This document shows positions 43,066-53,731 of a DNA stretch of 64,000 nt, piece after piece. A program made the translations under genes and the position numbers. How positions within the stretch are numbered: position 1 is the first letter of the stretch; each line of letters begins with the position of its first letter. This DNA comes from Mucilaginibacter sp. SMC90 (GTDB lineage Bacteria > Bacteroidota > Bacteroidia > Sphingobacteriales > Sphingobacteriaceae), in assembly GCF_022811725.1 (NCBI RefSeq), contig NZ_CP094527.1, positions 4,898,001-4,962,000 of the forward strand. Direction: 5' to 3'. Under the pieces are notes generated by a model, which was not told where the DNA came from, searched no databases, and saw only the letters and a program-made list of their open reading frames with translations.

Positions 43066-44589
43066 TTATTTATCACCTCGATTTAAGTTCCACAATTTGA
43101 GTGTTTTAACTACAGCTTCCCCATCGGCAAAGGCAGATAAACCTGTGGCGTCTTTGTCCGGGTAGATCATGGTTGATATTACTTTTTCTCCATCATTACC
43201 AAACACTTCAAGCGATGACCTGTCAACCAATACTTTGATCCTGACAATACCGTTTGTTATGCTCATTGGTGCCGTTTGTACCAGGTTTTCGGGCGATTTA
43301 TTATTTTTTTCGGAGCCCGCGCAATCCACAAAAAGCTGTTGCTTTTCGGCATCGTAACCAACTATTACTTTTTTATCGGTGCCTGCCTTTTCAACTACAT
43401 TAAAGCCTGCTTTTTTTGCATTTCTGATATCAAACTCAGCATCTATCCAATATGCATTACCCTCACCCTGAAGTTTCAATCCCGAACTATTGACAGAAAC
43501 ATTCTTTTTTTCAACAGGTTTGCCTACCGCATATTTAGGCAAAGCCTTAGTTACAAATACTGAAGGTAATTGATTAAGTACCAAACCCTCGCTTGTGGTT
43601 TTTAAAGAAAGGTCATGAGGGATGGACATCTGCCCTTTCCATGGATAGGTTTCCTGCCTGCCGTTTTGCAACCAGCCTAACAGGATCTTTTTGTTTTGAG
43701 GGGCATCCCGCCAGGCTATGGCCGCATAAAAGGCATCACCATAATCAACTTTTAATATTTTGCTGTTATCATTAATGTTTTTGAAAGTTGTTCCATCAAA
43801 ATCACCAACAAAATATTGAATCAACGGACCATGCTCACCGCCCAGCGATACAAAAAGCACCCACTTGATATTAGCCGGATTACCATCAACCACTAACGGA
43901 AGTATAGATGGGCATTCCCACCCGTTTTTGGTAAACCCAGCCGGGCCGAAATCGCTTAGCTTAGTCCATTCTTTAAGGTTTTTTGAACCATAAAAACGGA
44001 CCATATGCTCATCAACCATTGAAACGGTCATAACCCACTGTTTTGATTCCTCATGCCAGAAAACGTTCGGGTCGCGAAAATCATGCATATTCAGGTCTAT
44101 AACCGGGTTTTGTGCATATTGCTTGTAGGTTAAGCCCCCATCATTGCTGTAGGCTATAAACTGAGATTCCTTTTTTTGTTTAGGCTGATCAGCAGTAAAA
44201 ATAGCTACCAATGGCGGCTTGCCGTTGGTACCAAAACCACTGGTATTATTTTTATCCAATACCGCCGAACCTGAATAGATCCAGGTAGTTGTATCCTTTG
44301 TTATTATTTCGGGAATGGCAACAGGCAAATGCTTCCAGCTAATCAAATCTTTACTGGTGGCATGGCCCCAACTCATGTGCCCCCATTTATTTTCGAAAGG
44401 ATTATGCTGATAGTATAAATTGAATTCCCCATTTAAAAATATCAACCCGTTAGGGTCATTTGTCCAGTTGGTTTGAGGCGTAAAATGATAAGCAGGTCGC
44501 CATTGCGGCGTGGGCACTCCTTTTTCCTGGGCTAATGCACTACCTGTCATCGAGATCAATCCCAGGCACAGTAATTTAATTTTTTTCAT
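43066..44589 (-). CDS. GH32 fructan hydrolase (levanase/inulinase/invertase type)
   Basis: 507 residues. Signal peptide to about 20 (GSALAQ), then the five-bladed beta-propeller: nucleophile Asp45 in WTNDPNGL, transition-state Asp173 in FRDPNVFW, acid/base Glu225 in ECPSI, and the C-terminal beta-sandwich (SLEVFGNDGE). Releases fructose from beta-fructans in the periplasm or at the surface. Last gene of the six-gene fructan operon and followed by the bidirectional terminator. Levan versus inulin specificity cannot be read off the sequence. Confidence 0.95.
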   Translation of the reverse strand: MKKIKLLCLGLISMTGSALAQEKGVPTPQWRPAYHFTPQTNWTNDPNGLIFLNGEFNLYYQHNPFENKWGHMSWGHATSKDLISWKHLPVAIPEIITKDTTTWIYSGSAVLDKNNTSGFGTNGKPPLVAIFTADQPKQKKESQFIAYSNDGGLTYKQYAQNPVIDLNMHDFRDPNVFWHEESKQWVMTVSMVDEHMVRFYGSKNLKEWTKLSDFGPAGFTKNGWECPSILPLVVDGNPANIKWVLFVSLGGEHGPLIQYFVGDFDGTTFKNINDNSKILKVDYGDAFYAAIAWRDAPQNKKILLGWLQNGRQETYPWKGQMSIPHDLSLKTTSEGLVLNQLPSVFVTKALPKYAVGKPVEKKNVSVNSSGLKLQGEGNAYWIDAEFDIRNAKKAGFNVVEKAGTDKKVIVGYDAEKQQLFVDCAGSEKNNKSPENLVQTAPMSITNGIVRIKVLVDRSSLEVFGNDGEKVISTMIYPDKDATGLSAFADGEAVVKTLKLWNLNRGDK

Positions 44590-44614
44590 ATTTTACAGTT
44601 TAATGTCTTGGTTA

Positions 44615-46216
44615 TTATTTAGTAGTTGGTAATTGAGTAGGCTGGCTTTGCTTTTCGGCAATGCTGCTTTTTGCATTTTTAAATCCGTACCAATAAGTGG
44701 TTGCTGCAAAATCTGCCGACCCGTTTTCCCAGCCAATCATTTCCAGGCTATAACGGAAATCCTTTTCAAACGGAACAGCATCCAGGTTCCTGGTACGTGT
44801 AAAGGTATTATATCCAAATGAATCGGGATTATCTGCACGCGGGGCATTTGCAAAAGGCGTTTGATATAATACTACAGGTGCCCAGGATGTATTGTAGTAA
44901 TCTTCGGTTCCTGTCCCAAATTCGGCCGGAAAATGTTCAGCGTCAACCCAAAGTTTCTGATCACCTTCACCATACCATTTGTGCATGTGGTTATAAACGG
45001 CCAAAGCATCCCCTATAAATACGCCTTTGCCTTTGATAGCATTCAAATCCCATTCAATCGGCTTATTTTCTTCATTTTGTTTAATAACAACATTATTTTC
45101 ATTTTTCCAGCTGGCATGAAAATACATGGTCTGTACATCCCAGGTCCATTTATCGGTAACCGCCTGTACAGAAACACTCACCGGTTTATCACCCATATTA
45201 AGCAATGAAATTTGCGCTGATGAGCGATAAGGCATCACCCAACGGCTGGTCAGGCTGCTGTCTTGACCGATGGTACGGTACCAGCTTTGTAGTGGCCTGG
45301 CCCCTACACCACTTCCGGCAAAATCACCTACCGGGCACCATACGGTTTGTTCACCATCAAACTTTATCTGCAATATAGTTGAACGGAGTGCCTGATCATA
45401 ATCGTCATTGTTTGGTGTTTTGAGTTTTATAACGAGATAACGAATAGCAGCCGATCCTTTTGGTAAATTAATTGTAACCTGCTTTCCTCCGGCAATGTTA
45501 TTTTGGGCACTAATACGCTTACCTGCAATAAAATTATCCGGATGCAGGAGCTTTGCATTAACATCATTCACCAGCTTGTTTAACTGGTGAAGCTGCTGTA
45601 AGTTAAAAGTTTTTACACTTACGCCCGCTGCGTAGCTCCGATAGTTCACCTGATAATAACGTGGCTGGTTATCGGGGTCGTTATCCTCAAAAGTTATTTT
45701 GCAGTGTTTAGCATAAGGCATCGGCAAATAAAGTGTGCTTCCGCCCTTTTCTTTTGGTTCATAACTCGAGTGCGCCTGTAATAAAGCCGAACCTAAATTC
45801 AACCCACTCTTCATCAGGTCATAAGCAGGTACAGTAATAGTGGGCTCTTTACTTCCATCAAAATAAATCCTGATGTTGCCATTACGTTTAAAAGTAGTAA
45901 GCCAAAAACGCACAATTGCCCCCGGCCCGTCGGCGTCCATCATCACCAGTTCGCGGCGTCCGTTTACAGTTTCGGTTCTGATGTATTGTGATCTGTCGTC
46001 GTTGGCAAACCAGCCAGGCTGATTGGGCAAAACAGATTTACGATCATAACTGCTGGCCTGCATTTCGTAATAATATGGATGAGGCCACCGTGCAACAGCA
46101 CTAAAATCTGCCTGTTCCTGTAGCAGGGATGCAAGTGTAACCTGCTGGCCAAAACTATTTATGCTACAGGTTAAACAACCTAACAGGCAAACAATCAGAT
46201 ATTTTAATTTTATCAT
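44615..46216 (-). CDS. GH172 (DUF2961) family protein
   Basis: 533 residues from the ATG at 46216 (MIKLKYLIVCLLGC), which begins a signal peptide; the longer frame (MQEVLIYR) lacks one. DUF2961 marks: RSQYIRTE, DADGPGAIVRFWLTTF, DFAGSGVGARPLQSWY, AEHFPAEFGTGTEDYYNTSW (about 420-440). GH172 members act on difructose dianhydride and alpha-fructofuranosyl or arabinofuranosyl linkages. Lying between GH32 and SusD in a fructose locus, it probably attacks a fructan-derived or difructose-anhydride substrate. Exported. Confidence 0.9.
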   Translation of the reverse strand: MIKLKYLIVCLLGCLTCSINSFGQQVTLASLLQEQADFSAVARWPHPYYYEMQASSYDRKSVLPNQPGWFANDDRSQYIRTETVNGRRELVMMDADGPGAIVRFWLTTFKRNGNIRIYFDGSKEPTITVPAYDLMKSGLNLGSALLQAHSSYEPKEKGGSTLYLPMPYAKHCKITFEDNDPDNQPRYYQVNYRSYAAGVSVKTFNLQQLHQLNKLVNDVNAKLLHPDNFIAGKRISAQNNIAGGKQVTINLPKGSAAIRYLVIKLKTPNNDDYDQALRSTILQIKFDGEQTVWCPVGDFAGSGVGARPLQSWYRTIGQDSSLTSRWVMPYRSSAQISLLNMGDKPVSVSVQAVTDKWTWDVQTMYFHASWKNENNVVIKQNEENKPIEWDLNAIKGKGVFIGDALAVYNHMHKWYGEGDQKLWVDAEHFPAEFGTGTEDYYNTSWAPVVLYQTPFANAPRADNPDSFGYNTFTRTRNLDAVPFEKDFRYSLEMIGWENGSADFAATTYWYGFKNAKSSIAEKQSQPTQLPTTK

Positions 46217-46286
46217 ATTACTATCAATAATGAGAACCGCCCCGATGTTCCGGAGCAGTTCCCTGTAAATTAAAACTTCCTGCAAT

Positions 46287-48008
46287 TTACCATCCGGTAT
46301 TTTGTTTGTACAGGCCTTTACTGTAATTTATTTGGTTTTGAGGAATAGGCAGGTATTCATCGCGGTTTTTCTTAAAGGCTGCGCCCGAAAGATGCGGAGT
46401 ACGAGTCTTTTCGATAGTAAAATAACCATTTATAAAACTATCTGCAATACCCCAGCGTACCAGATCAAAGAAATGGTATCCTTCCATTGCAAACTCCAGT
46501 CTGCGTTCAAACCTCAATGCCTGGCGGGCAAAATCATTGTTCCACGTACAGTTTACGCCGGGTTTATAGGTATCCATTAAATAATTTGACGTGGCCGAAC
46601 CGTCAGCCTGTTTCAATAAACCGGTACTGTTTTTTGCCCGTGTCCTGACCATGTTGATCAGTGGTAATGCTTCAGACTCACGACCGAGCTCGATAAGTGC
46701 TTCTGCTTTCATCAGCAATACCTCTGCATAACGGATCACCGGCCAGTCTTTTGAGCTTGACATAAACGGCGGGTATTTCATAAACGTAGGGTCGGTGTAA
46801 GCCACTACTTCTTTCAAACTCATAAACTGGTTATAAGTAGCCGGGTCGCGGCACCATGCAGCTGCAAATACCAGGTTAGTTTGATATTTGTACGGGTGAC
46901 CTGGAATTGCCGCCGTGTGATCCAACCTAACATCAAACGAGTTTGTTTTATAATCGGCCGATGGCACAATGTCATGATCATTGTAAGTAGTGATCATTGG
47001 TAACCCTTTGGTATCAGTTTTAAAGGCATTAATGAGGTTACTGCTTGGCTGATGGAAACCGCAGCAGCCATACTCTACATTCATCGGATAATTTACGCCC
47101 ACGCCGGCATCAACACGCCCCTGTGGGCTGCCATCGCTTTTTGAAAACTGGATAGCAAAAACAGATTCGGGGCCGTTTTCATACTGTGAGAGGAAGTTGT
47201 TGGCAAAATCGGCAGATAAAGCATATTTACCCGAATTGATCACGCTATCGCAATAGGTATTTACCTGTTGCAATTTAGCCTGATCAATAGTTGTAACATT
47301 GTTTTGATCATCTTGCTTATAAGCCTGATACAGCAATGTTTTGGCCAGGTATGATTGTGCAGCACCTTTGGTGATCCTGCCTACCTCTGCCTGGGTTACA
47401 GGCAAATTATCAGCGGCAAATTTAAAGTCGTTAGCTATTTTAGTCCAAAGGGCATCGCTCGAATAGCTGCGGTTGGAGATGGTATCGTATTTTGTTTTCG
47501 GAATACTTTCATCAATATACGGGATCCGGTTAAACAAGATCTTTAACAGGAAATAAAAGTGAGCACGTAAAAACCTTACCTCAGCAAGCCTCTGTTGTTT
47601 TTGAGGATAGTCGGTTGTGTTCATACCATTAATGAGTGTTAATGCGGTATTACAGCGTGCCACCCCAATATACAGCCTGTACCAGGTACCGTCAGATTCG
47701 CCGATGTCAACCCGGTTAAGCGAAAATAACTCATAAGCGTTAACATCGCTTTGGTCGCCGGTACCGCCGCCGCCTTTATAGGCATCACCTCCCCTTACGC
47801 TTCCGTAAGCCCACATGGTAGTATAAGGAACACTCCAATGGTCATTTCCCAAAGCCGAATATGCAGCAATTACCATGGCATCAACATTGGTCGGGGTCTC
47901 CAGGGTTTCGTTAAATACCACACCCTGCGGTAATTTATCTAAACTTTTTTTACAGGCGGCAAAAGCTAAAAGCAGTACCAGCGCTGTTATATATTTTATT
48001 TTTTTCAT
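46287..48008 (-). CDS. SusD/RagB family lipoprotein of the fructan locus
   Basis: 573 residues. Lipoprotein signal with Cys at about 19 (LAFAACKKSLDKLPQG), early SusD helices, and C-terminal RRLEFAMEGYHFFDLVRWG. Binds fructan at the cell surface with the SusC gene 11 bases upstream. Confidence 0.95.
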   Translation of the reverse strand: MKKIKYITALVLLLAFAACKKSLDKLPQGVVFNETLETPTNVDAMVIAAYSALGNDHWSVPYTTMWAYGSVRGGDAYKGGGGTGDQSDVNAYELFSLNRVDIGESDGTWYRLYIGVARCNTALTLINGMNTTDYPQKQQRLAEVRFLRAHFYFLLKILFNRIPYIDESIPKTKYDTISNRSYSSDALWTKIANDFKFAADNLPVTQAEVGRITKGAAQSYLAKTLLYQAYKQDDQNNVTTIDQAKLQQVNTYCDSVINSGKYALSADFANNFLSQYENGPESVFAIQFSKSDGSPQGRVDAGVGVNYPMNVEYGCCGFHQPSSNLINAFKTDTKGLPMITTYNDHDIVPSADYKTNSFDVRLDHTAAIPGHPYKYQTNLVFAAAWCRDPATYNQFMSLKEVVAYTDPTFMKYPPFMSSSKDWPVIRYAEVLLMKAEALIELGRESEALPLINMVRTRAKNSTGLLKQADGSATSNYLMDTYKPGVNCTWNNDFARQALRFERRLEFAMEGYHFFDLVRWGIADSFINGYFTIEKTRTPHLSGAAFKKNRDEYLPIPQNQINYSKGLYKQNTGW

Positions 48009-48019
48009 AGTTGTAATGA

Positions 48020-51000
48020 TTAGTATGATAAATTGATGCCGATGGTTGTAACAACCGGAATTGGGTACGCATTACTTGGATTTTCCGGATCGGGCGCTGT
48101 ATACGATGAGCTTTTGAAACGAAGCAGGTTTGAAGCCTGTACATAAATTTTAGCTCTTGACAGTTTCAATTTCTTAAGCGCATTTTTAAGATCGTAGCCC
48201 ACCTGAACATTTCTGAGTTTCAGGTAACTGCCCGACTCCAGGAAGTAGGTTGACGAACGCCCCTCGTTATTGGCACCAGCCATTGACAACGCCGGTATAG
48301 TTGAGGTTGGGTTTTGCGGAGTCCAGGCGTCAAGTACCCTGGTACCCCAGTTGGCACCGGGCGCAAGTGATGTAAAATCTGTTAAACTTTTATAAGTGTT
48401 TGATACCACGCCGCCTTTTACTCCCTGGAAGAAGAATGACAGGTCGAAACTTTTGTAGTTGATGGTAGTGTTTAAACCGTAAACAAAATCCGGATCTGAT
48501 GTACCGATGTATTTTTGGTCGTTATTATCAACAACACCATTGCCGTCCAAATCAGCATAACGGATCCTGCCCAGGCCTTTGCCCGGCTGCTCTGGCGAGT
48601 TATCAACCTCAGCCTGCGTAGTAAATAAACCTTCAGCTACCCAACCGTAAAATGAATGCGGGGTACGGCCAATAATGGTGTTGGTTGTGCCATTTCCAGG
48701 GTAAGCAATAATGGCATTGTTTGGCAGGTAAGTAATTTTAAGTGCGTTGTGAGCTATATTACCGGTTAACCCTATCGACAGATCATTGGTAATTTGTTTG
48801 TTATAAGATATAATAGCCTCGATACCTTTGTTCTGGAGCGAAGCACCATTGATCCATTCATTTCCGCCTTCGCCTACTACACCTAAATATGGAGGGTTCA
48901 ATAAAATGTTCTTGGTGTTTTTAACATAGTATTCCAACGAACCGGTAATTGCGCTGCCGAACAAGCCGAAATCAATACCAATGTTTGATTGAGTAGTAGT
49001 TTCCCATTTCAGGTCGGGGTTACCGGTTTGGGTAGCGGTGAAGCCCGAAGGCAGTGTACCTGTACCACGACCATCAATATCATAAGCACTGCCTGCACTT
49101 GGGTTCCAGGTAAGGTCGGTTGCGTAAATGGACTGGAACAGCGAATAGGTAGCATAGGCTGGAATACTTTGGTTACCGGTTTGCCCCCAGCTATAGCGAA
49201 GTTTCAGGTCGGATATAGCAGGGATAGCCTTCATAAAGTTTTCCTGGCTAACGCGCCAGCCTACCGATGCCGCAGGAAAGTAAGCGTACCTGTTATTGGC
49301 ACCAAATTTACTGGAACCATCCCTCCTGATAGTACCTGACAAAAGGTATTTATCATTATAAGTATAATTTACTTTAGCAAAATATGACTGCAGCGCATCG
49401 GCGTTGCCACTGCCGTTTGCAAGGATATTTGAAGTACCCTGTGTAAGGTAAGCATAGTCAATATCTGCAACAGCTAAGCCCTGCGCACTTGCAATAAAGC
49501 CCTGATTATGGTTATTAATGCTTTCGGCACCCAGCAAAGCGTTTATCTTATGCTTTTTGTACAGGGTAACATCATAGGTTAAGATATTTTGCCAGGTAAG
49601 CGAACCGCTGTAATCAAAATCTGTAGTTACCTGCGCAATGGTACTTGACAAAAAGCCCGACTGGTACGGCTTCAACAAGGTACGATAGTAACTGCCTGCG
49701 TAATCTACATCAAAACTTGTTTTAAAGTTTAAACCAGGTAAAATGTTCAGATCAATGTATGTACTGCTCAGTATCCTGCCGAAGTTATTGTGATTTTGCT
49801 TGTTATCTTCGATAAGCCTTACCGGGTTCTGACGATCGTCCATACCGGCTACAGGGCCGCCCCATCCACCGTCAATAGTATGTACAGGGATTATCGGGTT
49901 TTCGATGATGGAAAGGTTAGTAATATCGCCGGTTGGCAATTGGGCATCTTTAAAGTAGGTGGCATTCAGGTTTTCGCCAATTTTTAAGCGGCCATTGAAA
50001 AAGTTATAGTCAACATTAGCGCGAGCGGTTATTTTCTGGCTCCTTGTTTTTTTAATGATGCCCTGGTTATCAAAATATCCTAATGAAAGGAAAGATGTAC
50101 CATTTGGCCCGCCATTGGATGCGGCGATATTATACTGCTGCAAAACAGACGGCTGCGAAATTTCATCAAACCAGCTTGTATTTGCCGACCGCATGGTCTT
50201 GGCGGCATCTACAAACTCAGGGATAATTACTTTATTTAAAACCGGATTTTTGTAATCCTTATTCCAATCGTATTTATAAACGCCATTAGTTGTTGACGGA
50301 TCATAGGGGTTTGATGCCGCAGGGCCAAACAGATCGTCATTCACTACAGCCTGCCAATAAGCACGGCCGTGCTGCTCGGTATTTAAAACCGAAATCTTGC
50401 TGTTGTAATATTGTATGGAGGTAGAAGCGTCAACATCTATCCGTTTCACGCCATTCTTTCCCTTTTTAGTGGTTACAATAATAACACCTGCCGCAGCCCT
50501 TGACCCATAAATACTTGCGGCCGATGCATCCTTCAAAACCTGGATAGATTCCACGTCGTTTTGATTGATTTCCTGCAAGCCGCGCTGTGTAGGGATACCG
50601 TCTATAACATATAGCGGGTCGCTGTTAATATTGAGAGTTGTTTGCCCGCGCATTCTTACAACAACAGATCCGTTGGGTGAGCCATCCTGGGTAACGGTAA
50701 GCCCCGGTACCCTGCCCTGCAACGCTTTAATAGGGTTACCTGCCGGGATGTTTTGGATATCTGCCATTTTCACCACGGTTACAGCTCCGGTCAAATCCTT
50801 TTTACGTTCAGAAGTGTAGCCGGTAACTACTACTTCATTAAGATCATTGGCACCAAGATCAAGTATTACACTTAAATTTTCGGTATTTTTAATAACAACA
50901 GTTATGGCTTTGCTGCCAACGTACGAGAATTTAAGGGTTTGGCCTACGGAAGCCTGGATGCTGAAATTACCCTTGGCATCCGTTAGTGCTGATGATTTTC

Positions 51001-51139
51001 CGCCTTCTACCGTTACGGTAACTGCCTCCAGCGGTACGGAGGCTTTGTCGGTCACAGTGCCGGAAATTGTCCGGACCTGTGCGTAGCTGCTTATTGCTAT
51101 TATAAGCATGATACAGCAGGTTAGTAATAGTTTTCTCAT
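48020..51139 (-). CDS. SusC/RagA-type TonB-dependent transporter of the fructan locus
   Basis: 1039 residues. Signal peptide ending SSYAQ near 21, carboxypeptidase-like domain (ISGTVTDKASVPLEAVTV), plug with EVVVTGYTSERKKDL and DPLYVIDGIPT, then a barrel ending TTIGINLSY. Starts 25 bases after the fructokinase stop; imports fructo-oligosaccharides with its SusD. Confidence 0.95.
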   Translation of the reverse strand: MRKLLLTCCIMLIIAISSYAQVRTISGTVTDKASVPLEAVTVTVEGGKSSALTDAKGNFSIQASVGQTLKFSYVGSKAITVVIKNTENLSVILDLGANDLNEVVVTGYTSERKKDLTGAVTVVKMADIQNIPAGNPIKALQGRVPGLTVTQDGSPNGSVVVRMRGQTTLNINSDPLYVIDGIPTQRGLQEINQNDVESIQVLKDASAASIYGSRAAAGVIIVTTKKGKNGVKRIDVDASTSIQYYNSKISVLNTEQHGRAYWQAVVNDDLFGPAASNPYDPSTTNGVYKYDWNKDYKNPVLNKVIIPEFVDAAKTMRSANTSWFDEISQPSVLQQYNIAASNGGPNGTSFLSLGYFDNQGIIKKTRSQKITARANVDYNFFNGRLKIGENLNATYFKDAQLPTGDITNLSIIENPIIPVHTIDGGWGGPVAGMDDRQNPVRLIEDNKQNHNNFGRILSSTYIDLNILPGLNFKTSFDVDYAGSYYRTLLKPYQSGFLSSTIAQVTTDFDYSGSLTWQNILTYDVTLYKKHKINALLGAESINNHNQGFIASAQGLAVADIDYAYLTQGTSNILANGSGNADALQSYFAKVNYTYNDKYLLSGTIRRDGSSKFGANNRYAYFPAASVGWRVSQENFMKAIPAISDLKLRYSWGQTGNQSIPAYATYSLFQSIYATDLTWNPSAGSAYDIDGRGTGTLPSGFTATQTGNPDLKWETTTQSNIGIDFGLFGSAITGSLEYYVKNTKNILLNPPYLGVVGEGGNEWINGASLQNKGIEAIISYNKQITNDLSIGLTGNIAHNALKITYLPNNAIIAYPGNGTTNTIIGRTPHSFYGWVAEGLFTTQAEVDNSPEQPGKGLGRIRYADLDGNGVVDNNDQKYIGTSDPDFVYGLNTTINYKSFDLSFFFQGVKGGVVSNTYKSLTDFTSLAPGANWGTRVLDAWTPQNPTSTIPALSMAGANNEGRSSTYFLESGSYLKLRNVQVGYDLKNALKKLKLSRAKIYVQASNLLRFKSSSYTAPDPENPSNAYPIPVVTTIGINLSY

Positions 51140-51164
51140 TATAGATTTATATTTGGTTAAAAAA

Positions 51165-52064
51165 TTATTGGCTTTTGAATTTCAAGAAATCGGGAATCTG
51201 GTATTCGGGGCAACCTCCTTTCTTTGAGGCTACAAATGCACCCATAGCGGCAGCGTTGCTGATCACTTCCTGCGGAGTATAATGATTGTGCAAACCGGCA
51301 ATGAATGCCGCTAAAAATGCGTCACCGCTACCAATTGTATCCGCCACTTTTACCTTTGGACAAGCTGCATGATAGTAGCCTGATCTTGAATAATAGGAAG
51401 CACCTGCTTCGCCTTTGGTGACAACTATCTCGGGGATACTGAAGGTTTCCTGCAAGAAGTTCACCTGATCCTGCTCAAGCGTAAAGTGGCTTCCAAAAAG
51501 TGCGTTGCAACGCTTTAGCTCCGAAAGATTGAATTTCGCGACATCGGCCTTATGCAAAAGCTCCTTCAGTATATCTTTCTTTACATAAGGTTCGCGCATG
51601 TTGATGTCCAATACCTTCGTTACCTCGTTCTCTAACAGATCTGATAAAGTATCGCGCGAGGTTTGATTGCGGGAGGATAAACTTCCATAAACCAGAAAAG
51701 AGGCAGCCTTAACTTCGTCGGCAGTTTTATCGTTTTTATTAATAAAATCCCAGGCAACCGGGTATAGTATTTCATACGAGGCATCATTCTGTTCGTTTAG
51801 GACAACACGAACCTCACTGGTATCATATTCATCGTCATGTTGTAGTAAGCTTTTGCCTATACCCCACTTTTCAATCAGCCTGACAAGCTGATAACCGCTG
51901 ATATCCTCACCTACTTTACTGATAATACCGGTGTTTACTCCCAGTTTATTTAAATGATAAGCTACATTAAGTGGTGCGCCGCCGGGCTGAGGGCCGTCGG
52001 GCAATACATCCCACAATATTTCTCCGTAGCAAATGGCCTGATGGTTGTTTTTAACTTCATTCAT
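51165..52064 (-). CDS. PfkB-family fructokinase
   Basis: 299 residues. Phosphorylates fructose to fructose 6-phosphate after import. GGAPLNVAYHLNKLG (about 28-42, substrate site), ribokinase-fold core, and ATP/anion-hole motif GSGD at 245-248 with catalytic Asp248 (DTIGSGDAFLAAF). Lies between the sugar porter and susC, 11 and 25 bases away, so co-transcribed. The fructose assignment comes from context; the family alone would be carbohydrate kinase. Confidence 0.92.
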   Translation of the reverse strand: MNEVKNNHQAICYGEILWDVLPDGPQPGGAPLNVAYHLNKLGVNTGIISKVGEDISGYQLVRLIEKWGIGKSLLQHDDEYDTSEVRVVLNEQNDASYEILYPVAWDFINKNDKTADEVKAASFLVYGSLSSRNQTSRDTLSDLLENEVTKVLDINMREPYVKKDILKELLHKADVAKFNLSELKRCNALFGSHFTLEQDQVNFLQETFSIPEIVVTKGEAGASYYSRSGYYHAACPKVKVADTIGSGDAFLAAFIAGLHNHYTPQEVISNAAAMGAFVASKKGGCPEYQIPDFLKFKSQ

Positions 52065-52075
52065 TGCTTCGGCGA

Positions 52076-53401
52076 TTAATGCATAACCATATTAGTTTCA
52101 ATCTGCTCCAATGAGCGCCCCTTGGTTTCGGGCATAAAACGCCACACAAAAATGAGCTGGCATACCATCATCACACAGAAAAAGGAAAAGGTAACGGCAC
52201 CACCAAGTGACTCGGCCAGGTAAGGGAAACAAAAGGCGATGATTGCGGCCATGACCCAATGTGTTGAGCTCCCCAGCGTTTGTCCCTTGGCCCTCACCTG
52301 GTTAGGAAAAATCTCGGATATAAATACCCAGATAACCGCGCCTTGCGAAAACGCAAAAAAAGCGATGAACAACATCATATACATAGGGATTGCAAACCCG
52401 TTAAAATGTCCTGAGTAAAACGTTACTGCTACTAAAAAAAGGGAAATGATAAGACCAACTGAGCCAACAAGCATCAGGGTACGCCGGCCAACCCTGTCAA
52501 TAATATTGATACCCAACAAGGTGAATATAAAATTTACCAGCCCTATCCCCACTGTTGACAGCAACGATGAATGTGCCCCCAAACCAGCCATTTCAAAAAT
52601 GCGCGGCGCATAGTATATAATGGCATTAATTCCCGAAACCTGGTTAAAAAAAGCAAACAACACCGCCAGGATAACAGGCGTTTTGTATTGGCCCGAAAAA
52701 AGGCTGGTATCGGCCACACTATCATGCAGGTTAGAGGCCTGAATTGCTGCAAGCTCCTGCTCACAATCAAGCGGGTTGATGATACGCAGTATCTCCAAAG
52801 CTTTACTTGCTTCGCCTTTTTTGAGGATGAGCCAGCGGGGGCTTTCAGGTATAAAATAGATCAATGTGATGAAAAGCAACGACGGAAACGCTTGTACCCC
52901 TAACATCCATCGCCATGAAGTATCTCCGCCCTGGCTAAGCAGGTAGTTGGATAAATAAGAGATCAGGATGCCCAGTACAACATTAAATTGAAACAGACCA
53001 ACCAAACGCCCCCGGCGGTCGGCAGGCGAAACTTCTGAAATGTAAATTGGCGCAGTTACCGACGATACACCAACGCCAAGGCCGCCCAGCAGCCTGAAAA
53101 CTAAAAAAATGTACCAGTTATCGGCAAGTGCAGTACCTAATGACGATAAGAAGTAGGCCGCAGCTACAAAGTACAAAGTGTTTTTCCGCCCGAAAATATC
53201 TGAAGGCCGCGCACCTAATAAAGACCCGATCACTGTGCCTATTAATGCAATTGAAATGGTAAGTCCGTGCTCGAAAACAGAAAGGTGCCAGAACTGCTGG
53301 ATCGATTTTTCGGCCCCTGAAATAACAGCTGTATCAAAGCCAAACAAAAAGCCGCCAAGGGCTACGACCATGGACCACGCCAGGACGGAATGTTTATTCA
53401 T
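52076..53401 (-). CDS. Sugar porter family MFS transporter (fructose)
   Basis: 441 residues, 12 transmembrane helices. Sugar-porter signatures: GGFLFGFDTAVISGA at the start, RRGRLVGLFQFN, PESPRWLI (about 190), DRVGRRTLM (about 300) and PETKGRSLEQIE at the end. Carries free monosaccharide, by context fructose, across the inner membrane. First gene of the operon and divergent from the HTCS gene. Confidence 0.94.
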   Translation of the reverse strand: MNKHSVLAWSMVVALGGFLFGFDTAVISGAEKSIQQFWHLSVFEHGLTISIALIGTVIGSLLGARPSDIFGRKNTLYFVAAAYFLSSLGTALADNWYIFLVFRLLGGLGVGVSSVTAPIYISEVSPADRRGRLVGLFQFNVVLGILISYLSNYLLSQGGDTSWRWMLGVQAFPSLLFITLIYFIPESPRWLILKKGEASKALEILRIINPLDCEQELAAIQASNLHDSVADTSLFSGQYKTPVILAVLFAFFNQVSGINAIIYYAPRIFEMAGLGAHSSLLSTVGIGLVNFIFTLLGINIIDRVGRRTLMLVGSVGLIISLFLVAVTFYSGHFNGFAIPMYMMLFIAFFAFSQGAVIWVFISEIFPNQVRAKGQTLGSSTHWVMAAIIAFCFPYLAESLGGAVTFSFFCVMMVCQLIFVWRFMPETKGRSLEQIETNMVMH

Positions 53402-53731
53402 AAATGGTTGTTTATTATAATTGGTTTAACTGACCGCAAAATATTGCCTTACCGCCTGGCGGCGGTAGCGAAATAGTATCAAAAACGTTTGAAATTGTTA
53501 TTTAATTTAAATAACTAAAAATCAGATACTTAAAAAACAAACAGCATATAAACTACGGGATATTTCCAATCCTGTATCATCAATTCTTCGTTATTGTACC
53601 ATAAGCACTATTGCTTAATAGTAAAAATGTCAGTACAACATTTGTTAGGTTGGATACATTATCCCTAATTTTGATATGGGAAGCCTTTTCCTGCCAATTA
53701 TTACCTGTATAAACATTTTTACTTCGTTAAC
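53402..53731. other. Divergent control region of the fructan locus
   Basis: 330 bases between the MFS and HTCS starts. Includes a perfect 9-bp inverted repeat GTTATTTAA-T-TTAAATAAC at 53497-53515 and the palindrome ACCGCC-TGGC-GGCGGT at 53451-53466. Either may be an operator; I could not find a clear direct-repeat HTCS site or a certain promoter. Confidence 0.45.
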
